From positions 1 to 64,000 of the forward strand of contig JAFWRM010000048.1 of the NCBI GenBank assembly GCA_017519975.1: a stretch of DNA of 64,000 bases, in the 5' to 3' direction. This document shows, in pieces, positions 55,036 to 63,163 of the stretch. Below the pieces are notes generated by a model. That model did not search any database, was not told the DNA's origin, and worked only from the letters and a program-made list of their open reading frames with translations. The first letter of the stretch is position 1. Each line of letters opens with the position of its first letter. The stretch comes from Oscillospiraceae bacterium. Lineage in GTDB: Bacteria > Bacillota > Clostridia > Oscillospirales > Oscillospiraceae. The position numbers and the translations under genes were made by a program.

Positions 55036-57003
55036 ATGTATACGTGCAGATATCCCCACCTGTTTGAACCCATCCGTCTGGGGCGCCAGCTGTTCCGGAA
55101 CAGGCTTTTTGCCTCCCCCACCGGATTTCAGGATACGAATGAAAGCGGCTGGCTTCCCCCGGAGGCCGCGGCCTACTATGAGCGCAAGGCCATCGGCGGC
55201 GCCGCCAGCGTAGCCTCCTGCGAATGCATCGTGGATTCGGAATACGGACTGGGAACGCCGCGCCACTTCCGGTTGGACGACCCCATGTCCCATTTCTCTC
55301 TTGCCCGGATCGCGCACGCCGTGTCCCGCCATGGAGCCGTCGCCAGCTGTGAGCTGCAGCACGCCGGCATGTTCGCCAACCGACAGCTGGCCATGTTCGG
55401 CGGCGGCAGCAATGGAAACGCCTACGGTCCGGTGGAAACAGAACTCAACGGCCGTCTCGTTCTGCCCATGGATGAAGCGCTGATCGAGCGCACCATCGGC
55501 AAATACGCGGACGCTGCCGCAGCGGCAAAGGCGCTCGGCTTCGGCATGGTCACCGTGCACGCCGGCCACGGCTGGATGCTGCATCAGTTCCTCTCCCCTC
55601 TGACGAACACCCGCACGGACCGCTGGGGCGGCGCCTCCATCGAAAACAGAGCCCGCCTGCTGCTGTGCGTGCTGGAGGCCATACGCCGCAGAGTGGGCCC
55701 CGGTTTTCCCATTGAGGTCCGCATCAGCGGCAGCGAGGCTTACGCGGGCGGCTACGGCATTGAAGAGGGGGTGGCGATCGCCCGCCAGCTGGACGGAAAG
55801 TGCGACCTGATCCACGTATCCGCCGGCAATCATGAGGTGGACGAGGTGTTCACCGTGACCCATCCTTCCATGTTCATGGAGGATGGCTGCAACGTGAAAT
55901 ACGCGGCGGAGATCCGAAAGCACGTGCGCACGCCCGTGGCCGCGGTCGGCGCGCTGAGCGATCCGGCCCAGATGGAAGAGATCATCGCCTCGGGTCAGGC
56001 GGACGTGGTGGAAATGGCCCGTCAGCTGCTGGCTGATCCGGACACGCCCAACAAGCTGCGCACCGGCAGGGAAAACGAGGTCCGCCGCTGCATGCGCTGT
56101 CTGAGCTGCTTCTCCGCTGAACTGACGCACGGAGCGCCCTATTGTGCCATCAATCCGGAAACAGGACGCGAGCTGGAGATCAAATACGATTCCACGCCGG
56201 TCAGGACCCGGAAGCGCGTTCTGATCGCCGGCGGCGGCATCGGCGGGATGCAGGCCGCTCTGACCTGCGCGGAGCGCGGACACGAAGTGATCCTCTGCGA
56301 AAGAGCCGGCCGTCTGGGAGGCGCCCTTCGCTGCGAAGAGAAGGTCCCCTTCAAGAAAAACCTCGATCGGTATCTCAACGCCCAGGAGCAGGCGGTGAAG
56401 GCCGCTCCCATCGATCTGCGGCTGGACACCGCCGTCACCCCGGAACTGGCGCGGGAGCTGGCGCCGGACGTGATCATCGCCGCCACCGGTGCACGCCCCG
56501 TAAAGCCTCCTATCCCGGGCGTCGATGGGGACAACGTCCTCAGCGCGGAATACGCTTACGTCCATCCGGAAGCGGTCGGAGAGCAGGTCGTGATCCTTGG
56601 GGCCGGGCTCGTAGGAGTCGAACTGGGCATCTTCCTGGCCATGCAGGGGCGAAAGATCACAATCGTGGAGATGGCGCCGGAAATGAACGACGGCGGCAAC
56701 TTCCTGCACGCCTCCGGCCTGCGGGTACAGATCCGGAAGTACGGCATCGGCATTCACTGCAATACCCGGGCCGAGCGGATCGCTCAGGACGGCGTCACCT
56801 GTTCCGCAGAGGGAAAAAGCGTTTTCTTCCCGGCGGATACGGTCGTATACGCCGTGGGTCAGCGCTCCGTCGATGAGGATGCCCTGGCACTGAATCTCTG
56901 TGCGCCGGAGTTCTTCATGCTGGGCGACTGCGTGACCCCGAGGAACATCGTCAGCGCCACCGGCGCCGCTTATACCGTCGCGCGGGACATCGGCACAAGA
57001 TGA
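55036..57003 (+). CDS. OYE-type NADH:flavin oxidoreductase with Fe-S cluster (tandem copy 2)
   Basis: A 655-residue paralogue with the same domain order: HAGHGWMLHQFLSP and RTDRWGGASIENR in the FMN barrel, cluster cysteines CMRCLSC with a later YCAINP, then IAGGGIGGMQAA and ILGAGLVGVELG nucleotide-binding motifs. It is clearly diverged from copy 1, so the pair may act on different substrates or form a heteromer. Ribosome binding site AAGGAGG. RidA follows after 50 bases on the same strand. Confidence 0.88.
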   Translation: MYTCRYPHLFEPIRLGRQLFRNRLFASPTGFQDTNESGWLPPEAAAYYERKAIGGAASVASCECIVDSEYGLGTPRHFRLDDPMSHFSLARIAHAVSRHGAVASCELQHAGMFANRQLAMFGGGSNGNAYGPVETELNGRLVLPMDEALIERTIGKYADAAAAAKALGFGMVTVHAGHGWMLHQFLSPLTNTRTDRWGGASIENRARLLLCVLEAIRRRVGPGFPIEVRISGSEAYAGGYGIEEGVAIARQLDGKCDLIHVSAGNHEVDEVFTVTHPSMFMEDGCNVKYAAEIRKHVRTPVAAVGALSDPAQMEEIIASGQADVVEMARQLLADPDTPNKLRTGRENEVRRCMRCLSCFSAELTHGAPYCAINPETGRELEIKYDSTPVRTRKRVLIAGGGIGGMQAALTCAERGHEVILCERAGRLGGALRCEEKVPFKKNLDRYLNAQEQAVKAAPIDLRLDTAVTPELARELAPDVIIAATGARPVKPPIPGVDGDNVLSAEYAYVHPEAVGEQVVILGAGLVGVELGIFLAMQGRKITIVEMAPEMNDGGNFLHASGLRVQIRKYGIGIHCNTRAERIAQDGVTCSAEGKSVFFPADTVVYAVGQRSVDEDALALNLCAPEFFMLGDCVTPRNIVSATGAAYTVARDIGTR

Positions 57004-57053
57004 GCCGTGCGGGCGGCGATCAGCATCAACCAAACGAATTTTGAGGTGATATC

Positions 57054-57434
57054 ATGGAAAAGAAAGTACTCAGCACATCCAGCGCCCCGGCTGCCATCGG
57101 CCCGTATTCCCAGGCCATTCAGGCCAACGGCTTTGTCTTCGTCTCCGGGCAGATCCCCATCGACCCGGCCACCGGTGCCTTTGCCGGGGACGACATCGTC
57201 AGCCAGACCCATCAGTGCCTGAAGAACGTCCGGGAGATCCTGCGTCAGGCGGGTGCGGACATGACGAACGTCGTCCGGGCAGACGTCTACCTGAAGCACA
57301 TTTCGGACTTTGCCGCGATGAACGAGGTGTACGCCCAGTATTTTGAGGGCGCCTGTCCCGCACGCGCCGCCGTACAGGTGGCCGCCATCCCCAGAGACGC
57401 TCTGGTGGAGATCGAGGTCATCGCCGCGCTGTAA
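57054..57434 (+). CDS. ridA: RidA-family reactive imine deaminase
   Basis: A 126-residue RidA protein: STSSAPAAIGPYSQAIQANG, VSGQIPIDPATG, and the catalytic arginine in CPARAAVQVAAIP (about residue 104). The family hydrolyses reactive enamines and imines released by PLP enzymes. It ends the block of oxidoreductase genes and is followed by a terminator, which suggests that an amino compound or imine may be part of the pathway. Ribosome binding site GAGGTG. Confidence 0.92.
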   Translation: MEKKVLSTSSAPAAIGPYSQAIQANGFVFVSGQIPIDPATGAFAGDDIVSQTHQCLKNVREILRQAGADMTNVVRADVYLKHISDFAAMNEVYAQYFEGACPARAAVQVAAIPRDALVEIEVIAAL

Positions 57435-57448
57435 GTTCATCAAACAGA

Positions 57449-57482
57449 GAAGCCTGCGCAAAACATTGTTTGCGCAGGCTTC
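57449..57482. terminator. Terminator between ridA and the LysR gene
   Basis: GAAGCCTGCGCAAA pairs with TTTGCGCAGGCTTC around loop ACATTG. Only short T-rich stretches follow on each side. Confidence 0.7.
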
Positions 57483-57505
57483 ATTATCTTTGTCCAATGC
57501 CTGTA

Positions 57506-58411
57506 TCAGAAACTGACGTTGTGCCATTTGAATATATATCTTGTAAAGTTCCGGAGTACTTCCGGTTCGTTTTCTTCTTTCCACGCCATGCAGAGTCTGT
57601 GCGTTGGCACCCCATTGTTGACAGGAAAAACTCTCAGATTATGAAAACCGGACGGCCGGATCTTGCCCACTAAGGCATAACCATCGTTGTGTTCCACACC
57701 GTACATCAGCGACTCGAAATTCGGCATCGTCTTTATTTTCCCGGTATGTATACCAACGTTTTTCAAATAGGATTCCATTGGCGTTCTATCCGTATTCTCG
57801 GACAGAGTATAAAATGTCTGCTGTTCCAGAGCGGGTATACTTAGTGTATCCCCTCGGATGGCCGGATTATTTTTCCTGACGGCCACGCAGGTGCTCAGGT
57901 TCATGATCGGTACCACCTTGAGCTTGTTGGAGCTGTGAAGCATGAAATCCTGGAGGAATACCACATCCACATTCCCCAAATTGACCATACGGTAAAGATT
58001 TCCTGCTTCATAAATGTTTACTTCTACATGTACTTCCGGATGAGTTCGATTGTATTCCGCTACAACGTCCGACAGCTGGGAATACTCTTCATTGATGTTT
58101 ACAGTGGACGGCAGTCCGATTTTCAGGATGCTCCGGCTGCCTTCCTTCAGATCCCGGATCTCTTCGATGGCCTCACATATACTGGCAAAGGGGACCAGGA
58201 TCCGTTCGTAGAACAAGCGGCCTTCCGGTGTAAGCGAGATTCCCCTGGATCTGCGTGAAAAAAGCTTTACGTCCAAGCCTTCCTCCAGCCGTTGGATCAT
58301 TTTGCTCAATGCCGCCTGAGAGACATAGCTGTTCTCCGCCGCCGCCGTGATGTTGAGCGTTTCGGCAACTTCTATGAAGGCCGCGACCTGCTGGAAAGTG
58401 ATACTGTACAT
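57506..58411 (-). CDS. LysR-family transcriptional regulator
   Basis: A 301-residue LysR protein with an N-terminal winged helix-turn-helix (AAFIEVAETLNITAAAENSY, SQAALSKMIQRLEEGL, FSRRSRGISLTPEG) and a C-terminal effector domain. The start at 58411 has GGAGGT upstream. It lies behind the aconitase-X gene set on the same strand but beyond a strong terminator, so it is separately transcribed. It probably controls that cluster; its effector is unknown. Confidence 0.9.
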   Translation of the reverse strand: MYSITFQQVAAFIEVAETLNITAAAENSYVSQAALSKMIQRLEEGLDVKLFSRRSRGISLTPEGRLFYERILVPFASICEAIEEIRDLKEGSRSILKIGLPSTVNINEEYSQLSDVVAEYNRTHPEVHVEVNIYEAGNLYRMVNLGNVDVVFLQDFMLHSSNKLKVVPIMNLSTCVAVRKNNPAIRGDTLSIPALEQQTFYTLSENTDRTPMESYLKNVGIHTGKIKTMPNFESLMYGVEHNDGYALVGKIRPSGFHNLRVFPVNNGVPTHRLCMAWKEENEPEVLRNFTRYIFKWHNVSF

Positions 58412-58433
58412 CTCTATACCTCCGGAGATAAAG

Positions 58434-58488
58434 AAGGCAGGGCAGAATGCCGTCGTCCTGCGGACGACGCTGCATTCTGCCCTGCCTT
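58434..58488 (-). terminator. Terminator of the aconitase-X cluster
   Basis: AAGGCAGGGCAGAATGC pairs with its complement, and an inner CGTCGTCC/GGACGACG stem extends it. CTTTATC follows on the minus strand. It lies between the last cluster gene and the LysR gene, and overlaps the LysR upstream region. Confidence 0.7.
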
Positions 58489-58508
58489 CTGTCTGTGCGG
58501 CTTTCGGA

Positions 58509-58913
58509 TCAGTCTTTCTTCTCGATCTCAATATAACCGTCGTCTGCGTTTACGAAGATTATATCACCGCTCTCGATGTATTGTAAGGGGTCTTCTTCAA
58601 AATCCGTCATGGCGGGAACGTGGCCCTGCGTCATGCACCCCACGGTAAGCGGACTGCTTTTCGTATGCACGAAAGCCGCCGGTTTTTTCCCGAACCCATA
58701 AGCCAGGAACCCTCCGGATCCCCGGGGAGAATAAAAGCACAGCACCTTATCCGTGTACGGGACTTTGTACAGAGGATGGTTGCGCTCTGTCGTATAGCCG
58801 TTTTCGGCAGAAACATTCGTGAATCCCTGCAGATACTTCGGCGCCACCAGCGCCTCTGCTTTCACCTTCCCGGGATACTCACAGCGTCCGTAGATTCTTT
58901 TTATGCTCATCAT
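58509..58913 (-). CDS. Aconitase-X small subunit (DUF126 swivel domain), copy 2
   Basis: A 134-residue swivel-domain protein with YGRCEYPGKVKAEALVAPKY, ERNHPLYKV and the active-site loop YSPRGSGGF, the pattern of the small subunit of two-chain aconitase-X enzymes. It is nearly identical (roughly 88 percent by eye) to the gene at 59015, so it is a recent tandem duplicate. Differences are scattered and conservative, and the SPRGSGG loop is kept, so it looks functional. A GGGGGGAT ribosome binding site precedes two adjacent ATGs (58913 or 58910). Confidence 0.85.
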   Translation of the reverse strand: MMSIKRIYGRCEYPGKVKAEALVAPKYLQGFTNVSAENGYTTERNHPLYKVPYTDKVLCFYSPRGSGGFLAYGFGKKPAAFVHTKSSPLTVGCMTQGHVPAMTDFEEDPLQYIESGDIIFVNADDGYIEIEKKD

Positions 58914-59014
58914 GATCCCCCCATTCTCACGTTATAGAAGCACCAGGTCTGCGTCCGGCGCAGTCGATCATCGGTCGCCCGCCGCCAGTTTGTCCTGTAC
59001 GGCCGCAGATAACG

Positions 59015-59422
59015 TCACTTTTCCTTTTTTGTGATCTCGATGTACCCTTCGTCCGCGTTGACGAATACGGTATCTCCGGTCTCGATGTACTTTAATGGAT
59101 CCTCTTCAAAATCCGTCATGGCGGGAACGTGGCCCTGCGTCATGCATCCCACAGTGAGCGGGCTGCTTTTCGTATGCACGAAGCCCGCGGGCTTCTTGCC
59201 GAATCCGTACTGCAGAAAGCCGCCGGACCCGCGGGGAGAATAGAAGCACAGGATCTTTCCGGTATAGGGTATTTTATACAGCGGATGATTACGTTCTGTC
59301 GTATAGCCGTTTGCAGCGGAAACGTTCGTAAACCCCTGCAGATACTTCGGCGCTACCAACGCTTCGCCTTCCACTTTGCCGGGATATTCGCACCGGCCGT
59401 AGATCCTTATCTTTTCTGCCAT
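59015..59422 (-). CDS. Aconitase-X small subunit (DUF126 swivel domain), copy 1
   Basis: A 135-residue swivel-domain protein starting MAEKIRIYGRCEYPGKVEGE, with the YSPRGSGGF loop that carries the catalytic serine in the family. The ATG at 59422 lies five bases after the large-subunit stop, and its GGAGGT ribosome binding site lies inside the last codons of that gene, so the two are coupled. This copy is therefore the direct partner of the large subunit. Confidence 0.87.
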   Translation of the reverse strand: MAEKIRIYGRCEYPGKVEGEALVAPKYLQGFTNVSAANGYTTERNHPLYKIPYTGKILCFYSPRGSGGFLQYGFGKKPAGFVHTKSSPLTVGCMTQGHVPAMTDFEEDPLKYIETGDTVFVNADEGYIEITKKEK

Positions 59423-59427
59423 TGCGC

Positions 59428-60756
59428 TTACCTCCACTCGCCGTGCCAGGTGCCCGTCAGAGCGGCGTCGATGCAATCGTCCTGCGTGCCGTAGCAGACC
59501 TGCAGGAAATCGTCGTCACCGGCATAGCAGCCCGTGATGTACTGGGCCTGCTTTGCCGTGTCGACGGCGATGCAGTCCACTCCCTCGGGCACAGCGCCCA
59601 TGGCGGCCAGGCAGGCGCCGGACATCAGGGTAGCACCAGCGGCCTTGAAGATGTCGACGTACCCCAGATCTTTCGCGTGATTGTACAGCCAGGGAGCGGT
59701 CATGATCCAGAGGGGGATCTTGCACTTCTTGCCTTCCAGCTTCCGGGTCAGCAGCATCAGATCCACGATGTTCAGGTGCGGGCAGCCCAGATATACCATG
59801 TCGACCTTGTCGGTCTTGTGGTAGTTCAGACCCTCGTAGGTCTTCCGCAGGATGCTGTCGTCGATCATGACCTCACGGACGAAGGGCTTTCCGCCGGTGG
59901 CGAACTCGATGGTCGGGGCCTCCGGAGTAAAGCCGGGCATGTGGTACATGCTGACGGCGCCGCCGGTCTGGCAGGCGGAGTTGAACTTCTGGTACTGGGT
60001 GGTGGTCGGCCGGGTCGTTCCGGTCACGACGGGGACTTCCACGTCGCAGGCCTCGCCGACGGCAAAGCCGTAAACGTCAAATTCCATGTCGGTGTGGATC
60101 AGGCGGTCGGTCTTGACCAGGATCGTGCCGTAACGGTTCTCCGTCACGCGCATGCCGTAGTGGGGCGCCTTGCCGAGGATGGCCGTGGCAAGGGACCCGT
60201 CAATGTTCGTCCGGGCGCCAAGAGTGGCGTTGCAGTACGGCATCTGGCTGCTTTCGAACCAGGCGCACTGCGCACCCACGCTGGGCAGATAGGACATCGT
60301 CAGATAGTTGGCACAGGAGTGGGTGGTGATCATGCCCATCTTCTTCAGAAGATCCATCTCTTCCTTATGCAGCGCTTTTTCATGGAAAGCGGGATCGTCG
60401 TGACGCAGCGCCGGGTTCCGGTAGGAGCAGATGTTGCACTGTTCCCAGCCGTGGATGGGGGCTTCTTCATAGAAGGGGCTCTTGTTGGCGAAGGTGGGCA
60501 CCTTGAAACGGCCGCCCTGGGCGACGAATTCCGCCAGTTCGTCATACGTGAAGCCGATGTACTGGTTCAGGTTGAATCCAGGCGTGTGCATGTCGCACGT
60601 TCCGTCCAGGTCCACCAGCTTGTCTGCGCCGGAGATGCGGCACAGCTCCACCAGATACTCCATGCACTTCTGCTTGACCGTTCCCTCTTCTCCCTGCAGC
60701 ATCCGCTTTTCTTCGTCGGTCAGAGCAGGCATCGGCCATTTTGTCGCTTGTTCCAT
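59428..60756 (-). CDS. Aconitase-X large subunit (DUF521)
   Basis: A 442-residue protein matching the catalytic part of aconitase X: ESSQMPYCNATLGARTNIDG, ILGKAPHYGMRV, and YLGCPHLNIVDLMLL with conserved cysteines. Characterised members are cis-3-hydroxy-L-proline dehydratase in bacteria and phosphomevalonate dehydratase in archaea. None of the usual hydroxyproline genes is adjacent, so the substrate remains open. An AAGGAGG ribosome binding site is present. It lies in a leftward gene set with an FAD oxidoreductase and a UroD-like protein. Confidence 0.87.
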   Translation of the reverse strand: MEQATKWPMPALTDEEKRMLQGEEGTVKQKCMEYLVELCRISGADKLVDLDGTCDMHTPGFNLNQYIGFTYDELAEFVAQGGRFKVPTFANKSPFYEEAPIHGWEQCNICSYRNPALRHDDPAFHEKALHKEEMDLLKKMGMITTHSCANYLTMSYLPSVGAQCAWFESSQMPYCNATLGARTNIDGSLATAILGKAPHYGMRVTENRYGTILVKTDRLIHTDMEFDVYGFAVGEACDVEVPVVTGTTRPTTTQYQKFNSACQTGGAVSMYHMPGFTPEAPTIEFATGGKPFVREVMIDDSILRKTYEGLNYHKTDKVDMVYLGCPHLNIVDLMLLTRKLEGKKCKIPLWIMTAPWLYNHAKDLGYVDIFKAAGATLMSGACLAAMGAVPEGVDCIAVDTAKQAQYITGCYAGDDDFLQVCYGTQDDCIDAALTGTWHGEWR

Positions 60757-60830
60757 GAATGGTAACCTCCTTGTTTTTGACTGAGTATTTCGCAGGTTTT
60801 GATAAGGCTAATGTTTCGTTGTTGAATAGT

Positions 60831-62051
60831 TCAGATGTGCAGACGCACATTCTGGGCAGCCAGTTTTTCCTGAAGTTCGAATACGTTTAACCCTGGAAAA
60901 TCATTTGTCATGGCAGCCGCCGTTCCCGCCGCCTCTCCCGTCACGGCACAGGGCGGGATCACGCGGGTGATATCCCACATGGCGTCCGTAACAGAAATGA
61001 TTCTGCCCGCGCAGATCAGATTTCGTATTTTCTTCGAATACAGCGTTCTGAAGGGTATCTCATAACACGGGCCGGGTTTCCTCCAGTCTCCTGTCAATCC
61101 AATGCTGTCTTCGAAGGCAACGCGGTTCTCACTGTCGTCCATGGTATATTCTCCGATGATGCGCCGGGACATCCGGACAAGCGGGATCATTGACATGGAA
61201 ACGGGAGCATACTCCGGATCGTTCGCCTTTTCCTTCAGAATATCCTCGTACATCTTACGATGGGCTTCCTGGACCGCCTCGGAAAGCTCCGCGCCATCCA
61301 CCCCGGAAAACCGCATGTTGGCAAGGCTTGCCACCGTCACGTTTCCGTAAGGGTCAGACTTTCCCTTTTCTTCTCTCTTCTCAATGTTCGGAAGATCAGC
61401 CAGCCCGAACATTTTAAGCTTCACTCCGGCCGAATTCCGATAGTAATACCAATTGGCAAGGCCGTTTCCTTTTCCATGCAGTCTGGTTTCGACGCCGGCA
61501 TGATTCGCTATGTCCGCGTCACCGCTGCAGTCGACGCACACGTCACACTTCACAACGCTGCGGCCGGATTTGTTCTCGATGATCACAGCGGCGATGCGGT
61601 CGTCGTCTCTGATAACCGACACGGCGACAGATCCATACAGGATCCTGACCCCCAGCCTCCGAAGTTCCCGCTCCATCTCCAAAGCAAACATTACGGGATT
61701 GAACTGTGCAACGAACCGGCTCTTTTTTCTCTCGTCCAGGCTGCTGTTCTCGAGCCATGCTTTTGGAGACGCTCCCTCGCACCCATGAATGATGCTCATC
61801 CTGAGGAGCTCTTCACCAAGTCCGTAGATCACCTGCTCCCCCAGGCCATCGTCCAGGGGCAGATAGATGGCGATAAGTCCGAGCGTCGCCAGTCCTCCAA
61901 GTCCATACTCCCGTTCCAGAAGGGTAACCCTGGCACCGTTTCTCGCTGCCGCCATTGCCGCAGAGACACCGGCTATGCCCCCTCCCACAACAAGCACCTG
62001 CGTGCTTTCGGTCACTTTAAGAGTTTTTGCTTCTTCTCTGAAATCATCCAT
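60831..62051 (-). CDS. FAD-dependent oxidoreductase
   Basis: A 406-residue flavoprotein of the FAD_oxidored type. The dinucleotide fold is VLVVGGGIAGVSAAMAAARN near residues 19-38, and a second FAD segment CDVCVDCSGDADIANHAGVE lies in the middle. A C-terminal ICAGRIISVTDAM and TGEAAGTAAAM complete the FAD site. Members oxidise or reduce small organic substrates that are mostly uncharacterised. A GTAGGTC ribosome binding site precedes the ATG. Same strand and spacing suggest cotranscription with the aconitase-X genes. Confidence 0.8.
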   Translation of the reverse strand: MDDFREEAKTLKVTESTQVLVVGGGIAGVSAAMAAARNGARVTLLEREYGLGGLATLGLIAIYLPLDDGLGEQVIYGLGEELLRMSIIHGCEGASPKAWLENSSLDERKKSRFVAQFNPVMFALEMERELRRLGVRILYGSVAVSVIRDDDRIAAVIIENKSGRSVVKCDVCVDCSGDADIANHAGVETRLHGKGNGLANWYYYRNSAGVKLKMFGLADLPNIEKREEKGKSDPYGNVTVASLANMRFSGVDGAELSEAVQEAHRKMYEDILKEKANDPEYAPVSMSMIPLVRMSRRIIGEYTMDDSENRVAFEDSIGLTGDWRKPGPCYEIPFRTLYSKKIRNLICAGRIISVTDAMWDITRVIPPCAVTGEAAGTAAAMTNDFPGLNVFELQEKLAAQNVRLHI

Positions 62052-62079
62052 AATAGACCTACACCCTTACATCATATAT

Positions 62080-63117
62080 TCATTGAAGTGCGATGACCTT
62101 ATAATCGTTGTATGCCTGTTCTACCACTCTGTTCTTTCGCTTGCATACTTCTATGGCGTGTGGGTCGGGTGTAGGTACAAACCCTCCCATGAAGGCATAC
62201 CCGCCGCCATGACCAAGCGTTATCATAGAATGCTTTACTGATTCGTAGATCTCCTCATCCGATACATCATCGTCGAGAAGATGTCCTCTGGCTTCCCAGC
62301 CTCCAGAAAGCACAAGGCTGTTCCCATACCGCTTTTTTATGCCTGGCAGGTCGTTTACCGTCTGACACGGATCCCATACCTTCACGCCAACCTTATCCAC
62401 AAGAATGTCCATCAGCACTTCACATTTCCCACAGTTGTGAAATGTTATGGGAATATTCCTCTCCCAGGCAAACTTGGCATGTCTCTGATAAATGGGAACG
62501 AGAAGCTCCGTAAACAGCTCCGGGCTGATGAATGGTGCCTGCTGCGATGCGGTATCGTCCTTCAGCGATAGCATATCCGGCTGATAATAATCGATCAGAT
62601 TCTCCGTGATCGTGATATAGAAATCACACACATAATTCAGAAGTGCGGAAACCTCCTCAGGATCTTCATAGATGGCGCATAGGCCTTCCGTAAACCCCAT
62701 GAAGGACATCAGATGCTGGAAATACCCAAAATGCAGATCGAATGACAGCAGCGTCTGACTCCGGTCGATCCCGCTGTCCTCAATGTTCTGCTTTGCGATT
62801 CTTTCCCAGTCAAACCCGGAAATGTCCGGCGCCTTGATGACATCGCGCCATTCGGATATATCCTCCAGAATGAAGCTTCTTGTATCCGGCATGGTAGCTC
62901 CGTTCATTTCCGTGGAATACACATACTTCACTCCCCAGGGATCTATGCCGCCTACCCCTGGCGTACGATGTCTGCTCAGAAATTCCGGGCAAAGAAGCAT
63001 CGTTGCCGGTGCTGGCAGCCCGCTTCCCTTTGGAGGGGCCATGATTCCATACTTGGGTATCCAGTCTGGACATTCCCCATTCAATAACCTCTGAAAATTA
63101 GTCTTCTGATCGACCAT
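62080..63117 (-). CDS. UroD/MtaA-family protein
   Basis: A 345-residue protein of the uroporphyrinogen decarboxylase superfamily. The start (MVDQKTNFQRLLNGECPDWIP) and the FHNCGKCEVLMDILVDKVGV segment with a HxCG metal motif resemble the methyltransferase branch (MtaA-like, zinc-dependent corrinoid methyltransfer) more than true UroD. A corrinoid protein is not seen in the window. The ATG at 63117 has GAGGTG upstream and is preferred to 63141. Confidence 0.78.
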   Translation of the reverse strand: MVDQKTNFQRLLNGECPDWIPKYGIMAPPKGSGLPAPATMLLCPEFLSRHRTPGVGGIDPWGVKYVYSTEMNGATMPDTRSFILEDISEWRDVIKAPDISGFDWERIAKQNIEDSGIDRSQTLLSFDLHFGYFQHLMSFMGFTEGLCAIYEDPEEVSALLNYVCDFYITITENLIDYYQPDMLSLKDDTASQQAPFISPELFTELLVPIYQRHAKFAWERNIPITFHNCGKCEVLMDILVDKVGVKVWDPCQTVNDLPGIKKRYGNSLVLSGGWEARGHLLDDDVSDEEIYESVKHSMITLGHGGGYAFMGGFVPTPDPHAIEVCKRKNRVVEQAYNDYKVIALQ

Positions 63118-63163
63118 ATTGGCAACACCTCGCAATGGCATGGGATCTGTTAATTATCTTCTC

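Noticed and set aside
52846-57033. A 1395-codon minus-strand frame opposite the tandem oxidoreductase genes.
   Set aside because: Antisense shadow of two well-supported genes; no start signal and no recognisable domain.
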